DNA of 64,000 nucleotides from Nematostella vectensis (taxonomy: Eukaryota > Cnidaria > Anthozoa > Actiniaria > Edwardsiidae), in NCBI RefSeq assembly GCF_932526225.1, contig NC_064048.1, positions 13,587,665-13,651,664 on the forward strand, given 5' to 3'. This document shows positions 22,431 through 37,168 of this stretch, piece by piece. The position numbers and the translations under genes are program-made. The first letter of the stretch is position 1. Each line of letters starts with the position of its first letter. Under the pieces are notes generated by a model. It did not search any database and was not told the origin of the DNA. It was given only the letters and a program-made list of their open reading frames with translations.

Positions 22431-25400
22431 TAGGCTATCAGCGGGAATCGAACCCGGGTCGCTGCGTTAGTAGTCAAATGCCCGCAACGAAAGACTAACG
22501 TGGCATTGCTGAAGGGAATTGCAATAAAAATTACTTTTAATACTATTGGTATTGTAAACTATCCCAAGCAAAGTCACCATCGGACTGGAGGTTACATTCG
22601 GGAAAAGCTTCAGGGTTACATTCGGGAATTTGTTTTACGAGTGTAACCTCCAAAAGGTTACAATTGATATTTTTTTTCCGAATGTAAATTCCAAAAAGTA
22701 ACATTAGGAAAAATAAAACAGTATACTCGGAAAAAAAGGTATATCAATCTATCGAGCGCTATGCTCTAAGTTAGAATCTACTTAATCAAGTTATCCAAGG
22801 AATCTAGTTAGTTCTTGTGTGCATAAAATATGTACAGGATCCTGAACTAAGCATGAGCACATCAAAGATGCTGAGAGTACATAAAAATGTCCCTATACCT
22901 TCTTTTTATGTCATGACACACCAAGAACAGTATAATTAAGTATCGATATTTAAAAAAAAAAATAAAGAAAAAAAAATAGACTATCAGCGGGAATCGAACC
23001 CGGGTAGCTGCGTTAGTAGTCAAGAGCCCTCAACGAAAGACTAACGTGGCATTGCTGAAGGGAATTGTAATGAAAATTATTTTTAATACTATTGGTATCG
23101 TAAACTATCCCAAGCAAAGTCACCATCGGACTGGAGGTTACATTCGGGAAAAGTTTCAGGGTTACATTCGGGAATTTGTTTTACGAGTGTAACCTCAAAA
23201 AGGTTACAATCGATAATTTGTTTTCCGAATGTAAATTCCAAAAAGTAACATTAGGAAAAATAAAACAGTATACTCGGAAAAAAAAGGTATATCAATCTAT
23301 CGAGCTCTATGCTCTATGTTAGAATCTACTTAATCAAGTTATCCAAGGAATCTAGTTAGTTCTTGTGTGCATAAAATATGTACAGGATCCTGAACAAAGC
23401 ATGAGCACATCAAAGATGCTGAGAGTACATAAAAATGTCCCTATACCTTCTTTTTATGTCATGACACACCAAGAACAGTATAATTAAGTATCGATATTTA
23501 AAAAAAAAATAAAGAAAAAAAAATAGGCTGTCAGCGGGAATCGAACCCGGGTCGCTGCGTTAGTAGTCAAGTGCCCGCAACGAAAGACTAACGTGGCATT
23601 GCTGAAGGGAATTGTAATGAAAATTACTTTTAATACTATTGGTATCGTAAACTATCCCAAGCAAAGTCACCATCGGACAGGAGGTTACATTCGGGAAAAG
23701 CTTCAGGGTTACATTCGGGAATTTGTTTTACGAGTGTAACCTCCAAAAGGTTACAATCGATAATTTTTTTTCCGAATGTAAATTCCAAAAAGTAACATTA
23801 GGAAAAATTAAACAGTATACTCGGAAAAAAAGGTATATCAATATATCGAGCGCTATGCTCTATGTTAGAATCTACTTAATCAAGTTATCCAAGGAATCTA
23901 GTTAGTTCTTGTGTGCATAAAATATGTACAGGATCCTGAACAAAGCATGAGCACATCAAAGATGCTGAGAGTACATAAAAATGTCCCTATACCTTCTTTT
24001 TATGTCATGACACACCAAGAACAGTATAATTAAGTATTGATATTTAAAAAAAAAATAAAGAAAAAAAATAGGCTATCAGCGGGAATCGAACCCGGGTCGC
24101 TGCGGTAGTAGTCAAGAGCACGCAACGAAAGACTAACGTGGCATTGCTGAATCGAATTGTAATGAAAATTATTTTTAATACTATTGGTATCGTAAACTAT
24201 CTCAAGCAAAGCCACCATCGGACTGGAGGTTACATTCGGGAAAAGCTTCAGGGTTACATTCGGGAATTTGTTTTACGAGTGTAACCTCCAAAAGGTTACA
24301 ATCGATAATTTTTTTTCCGAATGTAAATTCCAAAAAGTAACATTAGGAAAAATTAAACAGTATACTCGGAAAAAAAGGTATATCAATCTATCGAGCGCTA
24401 TGCTCTATGTTAGAATCTACTTAATCAAGTTATCCAAGGAATCTAGTTAGTTCTTGTGTGCATAAAATATGTACAGGATCCTGAACAAAGCATGAGCACA
24501 TCAAAGATGCTGAGAGTACATAAAAATGTCCCTATACCTTCTTTTTATGTCATGACACACCAAGAACAGTATAATTAAGTATCGATATTTAAAAAAAAAT
24601 AAAGAAAAAAAAATAGGCTGTCAGCGGAAATCGAACCCGGGTCGCTGCGTTAGTAGTCAAGTGACCGAAACGAAAGACTAACGTGGCATTGCTGAAGGGA
24701 ATTGTAATGAAAATTACTTTTAATACTATTGGTATCGTAAACTATCCCAAGCAAAGTCACCATCGGACTGGAGGTTACATTCGGGAAAAGCTTCAGGGTT
24801 ACATTCGGGAATTTGTTTTACGAGTGTAACCTCCAAAAGGTTACAATCGATATTTTTTTTTCCGAATGTAAATTCCAAGAAGTAACATTAGGAAAAATAA
24901 AACAGTATACTCGGAAAAAAAGGTATATCAATCTATCGAGCGCTATGCTCTATGTTAGAATCTACTTAATCAAGTTATCCAAGGAATCTAGTTAGTTCTT
25001 GTGTGCATAAAATATATACAGGATCCTGAAAAAAGCATGAGCACATCAAAGATGCTGAGAGTACATAAAAATGTCCCTATACCTTCTTTTTATGTCATGA
25101 CACACCAAGAACAGTATTATTAAGTATCGATATTTAAAAAAAAATAAAGAAAGAAATAGGATATCAGCGGGAATCGAACCCGGGTCGCTGCGTTAGTAGT
25201 CAAGTGCCCGCAACGAAAGACTAACGTGGCATTGCTGAAGGGAATTGCAATGAAAATTACTTTTAATACTATTGGTATTGTAAACTATCCCAAGCAAAGT
25301 CACCATCGGACTGGAGGTTACATTCGGGAAAAGCTTCAGGGTTACATTCGGGAATTTGTTTTACGAGTGTAACCTCCAAAAGGTTACAATTGATATTTTT

Positions 25401-28400
25401 TTTCCGAATGTAAATTCCAAAAAGTAACATTAGGAAAAATAAAACAGTATACTCGGAAAAAAAGGTATATCAATCTATCGAGCGCTATGCTCTAAGTTAG
25501 AATCTACTTAGTCAAGTTATCCAAGGAATCTAGTTAGTTCTTGTGTGCATAAAATATGTACAGGATCCTGAACTAAGCATGAGCACATCAAAGATGCTGA
25601 GAGTACATAAAAATGTCCCTATACCTTCTTTTTATGTCATGACACACCAAGAACAGTATAATTAAGTATCGATATTTAAAAAAAAAATAAAGAAAAAAGA
25701 ATAGACTATCAGCGGGAATCGAACCCGGGTCGCTGCGTTAGTAGTCAAGAGCCCGCAACGAAAGACTAACGTGGCATTGCTGAAGGGAATTGTAATGAAA
25801 ATTATTTTTAATACTATTGGTATCGTAAACTATCCCAAGCAAAGTCACCATCGGACTGGAGGTTACATTCGGGAAAAGTTTCAGGGTTACATTCGGGAAT
25901 TTGTTTTACGAGTGTAACCTCCAAAAGGTTACAATCGATAATTTTTTTTCCGAATGTAAATTCCAAAAAGTAACATTAGGAAAAATTAAACAGTATACTC
26001 GGAAAAAAAGGTATATCAATCTATCGAGCGCTATGCTCTATGTTAGAATCTACTTAATCAAGTTATCCAAGGAATCTAGTTAGTTCTTGTGTGCATAAAA
26101 TATGTACAGGATCCTGAACAAAGAATGAGCACATCAAAGATGCTGAGAGTACATAAAAATGTCCCTATACCTTCTTTTTATGTCATGACACACCAAGAAC
26201 AGTATAATTAAGTATCGATATTTAAAAAAAAAAAATAAAGAAAAAAAAATAGACTATCAGCGGGAATCGAACCCGGGTAGCTGCGTTAGTAGTCAAGAGC
26301 CCTCAACGAAAGACTAACGTGGCATTGCTGAAGGGAATTGTAATGAAAATTATTTTTAATACTATTGGTATCGTAAACTATCCCAAGCAAAGTCACCATC
26401 GGACTGGAGGTTACATTCGGGAAAAGTTTCAGGGTTACATTCGGGAATTTGTTTTACGAGTGTAACCTCAAAAAGGTTACAATCGATAATTTGTTTTCCG
26501 AATGTAAATTCCAAAAAGTAACATTAGGAAAAATAAAACAGTATACTCGGAAAAAAAAGGTATATCAATCTATCGAGCACTATGCTCTATGTTAGAATCT
26601 ACTTAATCAAGTTATCCAAGGAATCTAGTTAGTTCTTGTGTGCATAAAATATGTACAGGATCCTGAACAAAGCATGAGCACATCAAAGATGCTGAGAGTA
26701 CATAAAAATGTCCCTATACCTTCTTTTTATGTCATGACACACCAAGAACAGTATAATTAAGTATCGATTTTTAAAAAAAAAATAAAGAAAAAAAAATAGG
26801 CTGTCAGCGGGAATCGAACCCGGGTCGCTGCGTTAGTAGTCAAGTGCCCGCAACGAAAGACTAACGTGGCATTGCTGAAGGGAATTGTAATGAAAATTAC
26901 TTTTAATACTATTGGTATCGTAAACTATCCCAAGCAAAGTCACCATCGGACAGGAGGTTACATTCGGGAAAAGCTTCAGGGTTACATTCGGGAATTTGTT
27001 TTACGAGTGTAACCTCCAAAAGGTTACAATCGATATTTTTTTTTTTCCGAATGTAAATTCCAAAAAGTAACATTAGGAAAAATAAAACAGTATACTCGGA
27101 AAAAAAGGTATATCAATCTATCGAGCGCTATGCTCTATGTTAGAATCTACTTAATCAAGTTATCCAAGGAATCTAGTTAGTTCTTGTGTGCATAAAATAT
27201 GTACAGGATCCTGAACAAAGCATGAGCACATCAAAGATGCTGAGAGTACATAAAAATGTCCCTATACCTTCTTTTTATGTCATGACACACCAAGAACAGC
27301 ATAATTAAGTATCGATATTTAAAAAAAAAATAAAGAAAAAAAAATAGGCTATCAGCGGGAATCGAACCCGGGTCGCTGCGGTAGTAGTCAAGAGCACGCA
27401 ACGAAAGACTAACGTGGCATTGCTGAATCGAATTGTAATGAAAACTATTTTTAATACTATTGGTATCGTAAACTATCCCAAGCAAAGCCGCCATCGGACT
27501 GGAGGTTACATTCGGGAAAAGCTTCAGGGTTACATTCGGGAATTTGTTTTACGAGTGTAACCTCCAAAAGGTTACAATCGATAATTTTTTTTCCGAATGT
27601 AAATTCCAAAAAGTAACATTAGGAAAAATTAAACAGTATACTCGGAAAAAAAGGTATATCAATCTATCGAGCGCTATGCTCTATGTTAGAATCTACTTAA
27701 TCAAGTTATCCAAGGAATCTAGTTAGTTCTTGTGTGCATAAAATATGTACAGGATCCTGAACAAAGCATGAGCACATCAAAGATGCTGAGAGTACATAAA
27801 AATGTCCCTATACCTTCTTTTTATGTCATGACACACCAAGAACAGTATAATTAAGTATCGATATTTAAAAAAAAAATAAAGAAAAAAAAAAGGCTATCAG
27901 CGGGAATCGAACCCGGGTCGCTGCGGTAGTAGTCAAGAGCACGCAACGAAAGACTAACGTGGCATTGCTGAATCGAATTGTAATGAAAATTATTTTTAAT
28001 ACTATTGGTATCGTAAACTATCTCAAGCAAAGCCACCATCGGACTGGAGGTTACATTCGGGAAAAGCTTCAGGGTTACATTCGGGAATTTGTTTTACGAG
28101 TGTAACCTCCAAAAGGTTACAATCGATAATTTTTTTTCCGAATGTAAATTCCAAAAAGTAACATTAGGAAAAATTAAACAGTATACTCGGAAAAAAAGGT
28201 ATATCAATCTATCGAGCGCTATGCTCTATGTTAGAATCTACTTAATCAAGTTATCCAAGGAATCTAGTTAGTTCTTGTGTGCATAAAATATGTACAGGAT
28301 CCTGAACAAAGAATGAGCACATCAAAGATGCTGAGAGTACATAAAAATGTCCCTATACCTTCTTTTTATGTCATGACACAACAAGAACAGTATAATTAAG

Positions 28401-30616
28401 TATCGATATTTTTAAAAAAAAATTAAGGAAAAAAAATAGGCTATCAGCGGGAATCAAACCCGGGTCGCTGCGTTAGTATTCAAGTGCCCGCAACGAAAGA
28501 CTAACGTGGCATTGCTGAAGGGAATTGTAATGAAAATTACTTTTAATACTATTGGTATCGTAAACTATCCCAAGCAAAGTCACCATCGGACTGGAGGTTA
28601 CATTCGGGAAAAGCTTCAGGGTTACATTCGGGAATTTGTTTTACGAGTGTAACCTCCAAAAGGTTACAATCGATAATTTTTTTCCGAATGTAAATTTCAA
28701 AAAGTAACATTAGGAAAAATAAAACAGTATACTCGGAAAAAAAGGTATATCAATCTATCAAGCGCTATGCTCTATGTTAGAATCTACTTAATCAAGTTAT
28801 CCAAGGAATCTAGTTAGTTTTTGTGTGCATAAAATATGTACAGGATCCTGAACAAAGCATGAGCACATCAAAGATGCTGAGAGTACATAAAAATGTCCCT
28901 ATACCTTCTTTTTATGTCATGACACACCAAGAACAGTATAATTAAGTATCGATATTTAAAAAAAAATAAAGAAAAAAAAATAGGCTATCAGCGGGAATCG
29001 AACCCGGGTCGCTGCCGTAGAAGTCAAGAGCACGCAACGAAAGACTAACGTGGCATTGCTGAATCGAATTGTAATGAAAATTATTTTTAATACTATTGGT
29101 ATCGTAAACTATCCCAAGCAAAGTCACCATCGGACTGGAGGTTACATTCGGGAAAAGCTTTAGGGTTACATTCGGGAATTTGTTTTACGAGTGTAACCTC
29201 CAAAAGGTTACAATCGATAATTTTTTTTCCGAATGTAAATTCCAAAAAGTAACATTAGGAAAAATTAAACAGTATACTCGGAAAAAAAGGTATATCAATC
29301 TATCGAGCGCTATGCTCTATGTTAGAATCTACTTAATCAAGTTATCCAAGGAATCTAGTTAGTTCTTGTGTGCATAAAATATGTACAGGATCCTGAACAA
29401 AGAATGAGCACATCAAAGATGCTGAGAGTACATAAAAATATCCCTATACCTTCTTTTTATGTCATGACACACCAAGAACAGTATAATTAAGTATCGATAT
29501 TTAAAAAAAAAAATAAAGAAAAAAAAAATAGACTATCAGCGGGAATCGAACCCGGGTCGCTGCGTTAGTAGTTAAATGCCCGCAACGAAAGACTAACGTG
29601 GCATTGCTGAAGGGAATTGTAATGAAAATTGCTTTTAATACTATTGGTATCGTAAACTATCCCAAGCAAAGTCACTATCGGACTGGAGGTTACATTCGGG
29701 AAAAGCTTCAGGGTTACATTCGGGAATATGTTTTACCAGTGTAACCTCCAAAAGGTTACAATCGATATTTTTTTTTCCGAATGTAAATTCCAAAAAGTAA
29801 CATTAGGAAAAATTAAACAGTATACTCGGAAAAAAAGGTATAATAATCTATCGAGCGCTATGCTCTAAGTTAGAATCTACTTAATCAAGTTATCCAAGGA
29901 ATCTAGTTAGTTCTTGTGTGCATAAAATATGTACAGGATCCTGAACAAAGCATGAGCACATCAAAGATGCTGAGAGTACATAAAAATGTCCATATACCTT
30001 CTTTTTATGTCATGACACACCAAGAACAGTATAATTAAGTATCGATATTTAAAAAAAATAAAGAAAAAAATATAGGCTGTCAGCGGAAATCGAACCCGGG
30101 TCGCTGCGTTAGTAGTCAAGTGCCCGCAACAAAAGACTAACGTGGCATTGCTGAAGGGAATGGTAATGAAAATTACTTTTAATACTATTGGTATCGTAAA
30201 CTATCCCAAGCAAAGTCACCATCGGACTGGAGGTTACATTCGGGAAAAGCTTCAGGGTTACATTCGGGAATTTGTTTTACGAGTCTAACCTCCAAAAGGT
30301 TACAATCGATATTTTTTTTCCGAATGTAAATTCCAAAAAGTAACATTAGGAAAAATAAAACAGTATACTCGGAAAAAAAGGTATATCAATCTATCGAGCG
30401 CTATGCTCTATGTTAGAATCTACTTAATCAAGTTATCCAAGGAAGCTAGTTAGTTTTTGTGTGCATAAAATATGTACAGGATCCTGAACAAAGCATGAGC
30501 ACATCAAAGATGCTGAGAGTACATAAAAATGTCCCTATACCTTCTTTTTATGTCATGACACACCAAGAACAGTATAATTAAGTATCGATATTTAAAAAAA
30601 AAATAAAGAAAAAAAA
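22431..30616. repeat. Mixed satellite with partial hexamer periodicity
   Basis: Fifteen monomers. The run at about 22975-24611 (GAGCCCTC type, A, B) recurs at about 26250-27889 with a shift near 3275 bp, six monomers. E copies (GGAATTGCAATG, TATTGTAAAC, CCTGAACTAAGC) sit at 22431 and 25157. The first F copy, with TTAAGGAAAAAAAATAGG, AAATTTCAAAAAG and CTATCAAGCGC, begins near 28438. A B variant with GCTGCCGTAGAAGTC begins near 28981. No gene is seen. Confidence 0.85.
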
Positions 30617-33600
30617 ATAGGCTGTCAGCGGGAATCGAACCCGGGTTGCTGCGTTAGTAGTCAAGTGCCCGCAACGAAAGATTAACGTGGCATTGCTGAA
30701 GGGAATTGTAATGAAAATTACTTTTAATACTATTGGTATCGTAAACTATCCCAAGCAAAGTCACCATCGGACTGGAGGTTACATTCGGGAAAAGTTTCAG
30801 GGTTACATTCGGGAATTTGTTTTACGAGTGTAACCTCAAAAAGGTTACAATCGATAATTTCTTTTCCGAATGTAAATTCCAAAAAGTAACATTAGGAAAA
30901 ATAAAACAGTATACTCGGAAAAAAAAGGTATATCAATCTATCGAGCGCTATGCTCTATGTTAGAATCTACTTAATCAAGTTATCCAAGGAATCTAGTTAG
31001 TTCTTGTGTGCATAAAATATGTACAGGATCCTGAACAAAGCATGAGCACATCGAAGATGCTGAGAGTACATAAAAATGTCCCAATAACTTCTTTTTATGT
31101 CATGACACAACAAGAACAGTATAATTGTGTATCGATATTTTTAAAAAAAAATTAAGAAAAAAAAATAGGCTATCAGCGGGAATTGAACCCGGGTAGCTGC
31201 GTTAGTAGTCAAGTGCCCGCAACGAAAGACTAACGTGGCATTGCTGAAGGGAATTGTAATGAAAATTACTTTTAATACTATTGGTATCGTAAACTATCCC
31301 AAGCAAAGTCACCATCGGACTGGAGGTTACATTCGGGAAAAGCTTCAGGGTTACATTCGGGAATTTGTTTTACGAGTGTAACCTCCAAAAGGTTACAATC
31401 GATAATTTTTTTCCGAATGTAAATTTCAAAAAGTAACATTAGGAAAAATTAAACAGTATACTCGGAAAAAAAGGTATATCAATCTATCGAGCGCTATGCT
31501 CTATGTTAGAATCTACTTAATCAAGTTATCCAAGGAATCTAGTTAGTTCTTGTGTGCATAAAATATGTACAGGATCCTGAACAAAACATGAGCACATCAA
31601 AGATGCTGAGAGTACATAAAAATGTCCATATACCTTCTTTTTATGTCATGACACACCAAGAACAGTATAATTAAGTATCGATATTTAAAAAAAAAAATAA
31701 AGAAAAAAAAATAGGCTATCAGCGGGAATCGAACCCGGGTAGCTGCGGTAGTAGTCAAGAGCACGCAACGAAAGACTAACGTGGCATTGCTGAATCGAAT
31801 TGTAATGAAAATTATTTTTAATACTATTGGTATCGTAAACTATCCCAAGCAAAGCCACCATCGGACTGGAGGTTACATTCGGGAAAAGCTTCAGGGTTAC
31901 ATTCGGGAATTTGTTTTACGAGTGTAACCTCCAAAAGGTTACAATCGATAATTTTTTTTCCGAATTTAAATTCCAAAAAGTAACATTAGGAAAAATTAAA
32001 CAGTATACTCGGAAAAAAAGGTATATCAATCTATCGAGCGCTATGCTCTATGTTAGAATCTACTTAATCAAGTTATCCAAGGAATCTAGTTAGTTCTTGT
32101 GTGCATAAAATATGTACAGGATCCTGAACAAAGAATGAGCACATCAAAGATGCTGAGAGTACATAAAAATGTCCCTATACCTTCTTTTTATGTCATGACA
32201 CACCAAGAACAGTATAATTAAGTATCGATATTTAACAAAAAAAATAAAGAAAAAAAAATAGACAATCAGCGGGAATCGAACCCGGGTAGCTGCGTTAGTA
32301 GTCAAGAGCCCGCAACGAAAGACTAACGTGGCATTGCTGAAGGGAATTCTAATGAAAATTATTTTTAATACTATTGGTATCGTAAACTATCCCAAGCAAA
32401 GTCACCATCGGACTGGAGGTTACATTCGGGAAAAGCTTCAGGGTTACATTCGGGAATTTGTTTTACGAGTGTAACCTCCAAAAGGTTACAATCGATAATT
32501 TTTTTTTTGTAAATTCCAAAAAGTAACATTAGGAAAAATAAAACAGTATACTCGGAAAAAAAGGTATATCAATCTATCGAGCGCTATGCTCTATGTTAGA
32601 ATCTACTTAATCAAAGTATCCAAGGAATCTAGTTAGTTCTTGTGTGCATAAAATATGTACAGGATCCTGAACAAAGAATGAGCACATCAAAGATGCTGAG
32701 AGTACATAAAAATGTCCCTATACCTTCTTTTTATGTCATGACACACCAAGAACAGTATAATTAAGTATCGATATTTACAAAAAAAAATAAAGAAAAAAAA
32801 ATAGACTATCAGCGGGAATCGAACCCGGGTCGCTGCGTTAGTAGTTAAATGCCCGCAACGAAAGACTAACGTGGCATTGCTGAAGGGAATGGTAATGAAA
32901 ATTACTTTTAATACTATTGGTATCGTAAACTATCCCAAGCAAAGTCACCATCGGACTGGAGGTTACATTCGGGAAAAGCTTCAGGGTTACATTCGGGAAT
33001 TTGTTTTACGAGTCTAACCTCCAAAAGGTTACAATCGATATTTTTTTTCCGAATGTAAATTCCAAAAAGTAACATTAGGAAAAATAAAACAGTATACTCG
33101 GAAAAAAAGGTATATCAATCTATCGAGCGCTATGCTCTATGTTAGAATCTACTTAATCAAGTTATCCAAGGAATCTAGTTAGTTCTTGTGTGCATAAAAT
33201 ATGTACAGGATCCTGAACAAAGCATGAGCACATCAAAGATGCTGAGAGTACATAAAAATGTCCCTATACCTTCTTTTTATGTCATGACACAACAAGAACA
33301 GTATAATTGAGTATCGATATTTTTAAAAAAAAATTAAGGAAAAAAAATAGGCTATCAGCGGGAATCGAACCCGGGTCGCTGCGTTAGTAGTCAAGTGCCC
33401 GCAACGAAAGACTAACGTGGCATTGCTGAAGGGAATTGTAATGAAAATTACTTTTAATACTATTGGTATCGTAAACTATCCCAAGCAAAGTCACCATCGG
33501 ACTGGAGGTTACATTCGGGAAAAGCTTCAGGGTTACATTCGGGAATTTGTTTTACGAGTGTAACCTCCAAAAGGTTACAATCGATAATTTTTTTCCGAAT

Positions 33601-36600
33601 GTAAATTTCAAAAAGTAACATTAGGAAAAATAAAACAGTATACTCGGAAAAAAAGGTATATCAATCTATCAAGCGCTATGCTCTATGTTAGAATCTACTT
33701 AATCAAGTTATCCAAGGAATCTAGTTAGTTTTTGTGTGCATAAAATATGTACAGGATCCTGAACAAAGCATGAGCACATCAAAGATGCTGAGAGTACATA
33801 AAAATGTCCCTATACCTTCTTTTTATGTCATGACACACCAAGAACAGTATAATTAAGTATCGATATTTAAAAAAAAAAATAAAGAAAAAAAAATAGGCTG
33901 TCAGCGGGAATCGAACCCGGGTTGCTGCGTTAGTAGTCAAGTGCCCGCAACGAAAGATTAACGTGGCATTGCTGAAGGGAATTGTAATGAAAATTACTTT
34001 TAATACTATTGGTATCGTAAACTATCCTAAGCAAAGTCACCATCGGACTGGAGGTTACATTCGGGAAAAGTTTCAGGGTTACATTCGGGAATTTGTTTTA
34101 CGAGTGTAACCTCAAAAAGGTTACAATCGATAATTTCTTTTCCGAATGTAAATTCCAAAAAGTAACATTAGGAAAAATAAAACAGTATACTCGGAAAAAA
34201 AGGTATATCAATCTATCGAGCGCTATGCTCTATGTTAGAATCTACTTAATCAAGTTATCCAAGGAATCTAGTTAGTTCTTGTGTGCATAAAATATGTACA
34301 GGATCCTGAACAAAGCATGAGCACATCAAAGATGCTGAGAGTACATAAAAATGTCCCAATAACTTCTTTTTATGTCATGACACAACAAGAACAGTATAAT
34401 TGTGTATCGATATTTTTAAAAAAAAATTAAGAAAAAAAAATAGGCTATCAGCGGGAATTGAATCCGGGTAGCTGCGTTAGTAGTCAAGTGCCCTCAACGA
34501 AAGACTAACTTGGCATTGCTGAAGGGAATTGTAATGAAAATTACTTTTAATACTATTGGTATCGTAAACTATCCCAAGCAAAGTCACCATCGGACTGGAG
34601 GTTACATTCGGGAAAAGCTTCAGGGTTACATTCGGGAATTTGTTTTACGAGTGTAACCTCCAAAAGGTTACAATCGATAATTTTTTTTCCGAATGTAAAT
34701 TCCAAAAAGTAACATTAGGAAAAATTAAACAGTATACTCGGAAAAAAAGGTATATCAATCTATCGAGCGCTATGCTCTATGTTAGAATCTACTTAATCAA
34801 GTTATCCAAGGAATCTAGTTAGTTCTTGTGTGCATAAAATATGTACAGGATCCTGAACAAAACATGAGCACATCAAAGATGCTGAGAGTACATAAAAATG
34901 TCCATATACCTTCTTTTTATGTCATGACACACCAAGAACAGTATAATTAAGTATCGATATTTAAAAAAAAAAATAAAGAAAAAAAAATAGGCTATCAGCG
35001 GGAATCGAACCCGGGTAGCTGCGGTAGTAGTCAAGAGCACGCAACGAAAGACTAACGTGGCATTGCTGAATCGAATTGTAATGAAAATTATTTTTAATAC
35101 TATTGGTATCGTAAACTATCCCAAGCAAAGCCACCATCGGACTGGAGGTTACATTCGGGAAAAGCTTCAGGGTTACATTCGGGAATTTGTTTTACGAGTG
35201 TAACCTCCAAAAGGTTACAATCGATAATTTTTTTTCCGAATGTAAATTCCAAAAAGTAACATTAGGAAAAATTAAACAGTATACTCGGAAAAAAAGGTAT
35301 ATCAATCTATCGAGCGCTATGCTCTATGTTAGAATCTACTTAATCAAGTTATCCAAGGAATCTAGTTAGTTCTTGTGTGCATAAAATATGTACAGGATCC
35401 TGAACAAAGAATGAGCACATCAAAGATGCTGAGAGTACATAAAAATGTCCCTATACCTTCTTTTTATGTCATGACACACCAAGAACAGTATAATTAAGTA
35501 TCGATATTTAAAAAAAAAATAAAGAAAAAAAAATAGACAATCAGCGGGAATCGAACCCGGGTAGCTGCGTTAGTAGTCAAGAGCCCGCAACGAAAGACTA
35601 ACGTGGCATTGCTGAAGGGAATTCTAATGAAAATTATTTTTAATACTATTGGTATCGTAAACTATCCCAAGCAAAGTCACCATCGGACTGGAGGTTACAT
35701 TCGGGAAAAGCTTCAGGGTTACATTCGGGAATTTGTTTTACGAGTGTAACCTCCAAAAGGTTACAATCGATAATTTTTTTTTTGTAAATTCCAAAAAGTA
35801 ACATTAGGAAAAATAAAACAGTATACTCGGAAAAAAAGGTATATCAATCTATCGAGCGCTATGCTCTATGTTAGAATCTACTTAATCAAAGTATCCAAGG
35901 AATCTAGTTAGTTCTTGTGTGCATAAAATATGTACAGGATCCTGAACAAAGAATGAGCACATCAAAGATGCTGAGAGTACATAAAAATGTCCCTATACCT
36001 TCTTTTTATGTCATGACACACCAAGAACAGTATAATTAAGTATCGATATTTACAAAAAAAAATAAAGAAAAAAAAATAGACTATCAGCGGGAATCGAACC
36101 CGGGTCGCTGCGTTAGTAGTTAAATGCCCGCAACAAAAGACTAACGTGGCATTGCTGAAGGGAATTGTAATGAAAATTACTTTTAATACTATTGGTATCG
36201 TAAACTATCCCAAGCAAAGTCACTATCGGACTGGAGGTTACATTCGGGAAAAGCTTCAGGGTTACATTCGGGAATTTGTTTTACGAGTGTAACCTCCAAA
36301 AGGTTACAATCGATATTTTTTTTTTCCGAATGTAAATTCCAAAAAGTAACATTAGGAAAAATAAAACAGTATACTCGGAAAAAAAGGTATATCAATCTAT
36401 CGAGCGCTATGCTCTATGTTAGAATCTACTTAATCAAGTTATCCAAGGAATCTAGTTAGTTCTTGTGTGCATAAAATATGTACAGGATCCTGAACAAAGC
36501 ATGAGCACATCAAAGATGCTGAGAGTACATAAAAATGTCCCTATACCTTCTTTTTATGTCATGACACACCAAGAACAGTATAATTAAGTATCGAATTTAA

Positions 36601-37168
36601 AAAAAAAATAAAGAAAAAAAAAATAGGCTATCAGCGGGAATCGAACCCGGGTCGCTGTGGTAGTAGTCAAGAGCACTCAACGAAAGACTAACGTGGCATT
36701 GCTGAATCGAATTGTAATGAAAAATATTTTTAATACTATTGGTATCGTAAACTATCCCAAGCAAAGCCACCATCGGACTGGAGATAACATTCGGGAAAAG
36801 CTTCAGGGTTACATTCGGGAATTTGTTTTACGAGTGTAACCTCCAAAAGGTTACAATCGATAATTTTTTTTCCGAATGTAAATTCCAAAAAGTAACATTA
36901 GGAAAAATTAAACAGTATACTCGGAAAAAAAGGTATATCAATCTATCGAGCGCTATGCTCTATGTTAGAATCTACTTAATCAAGTTATCCAAGGAATCTA
37001 GTTAGTTCTTGTGTGCATAAAATATGTACAGGATCCTGAACAAAGCATGAGCACATCAAAGATGCTGAGAGTACATAAAAATGTCCCTATACCTTCTTTT
37101 TATGTCATGACACACCAAGAACAGTATAATTAAGTATCGATATTTAAAAAAAAAATAAAGAAAAAAAA
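30617..37168. repeat. Hexamer higher-order repeat, two copies (~3.27 kb each)
   Basis: Six monomers from 30617 are matched by six from about 33890. Private marks shared at a shift of about 3273-3277 bp include CCCGGGTTGCTGCG (30640, 33918), AATTGTGTATCGAT (31123, 34399), GCGGGAATTGAA (31177, 34451), GACAATCAGCGG (32260, 35535) and the 5-bp loss of CCGAA giving a long T-run then GTAAATTCC (near 32500, 35775). Later single-base changes separate the two copies, for example GAATCCGGG at 34460. Confidence 0.82.
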
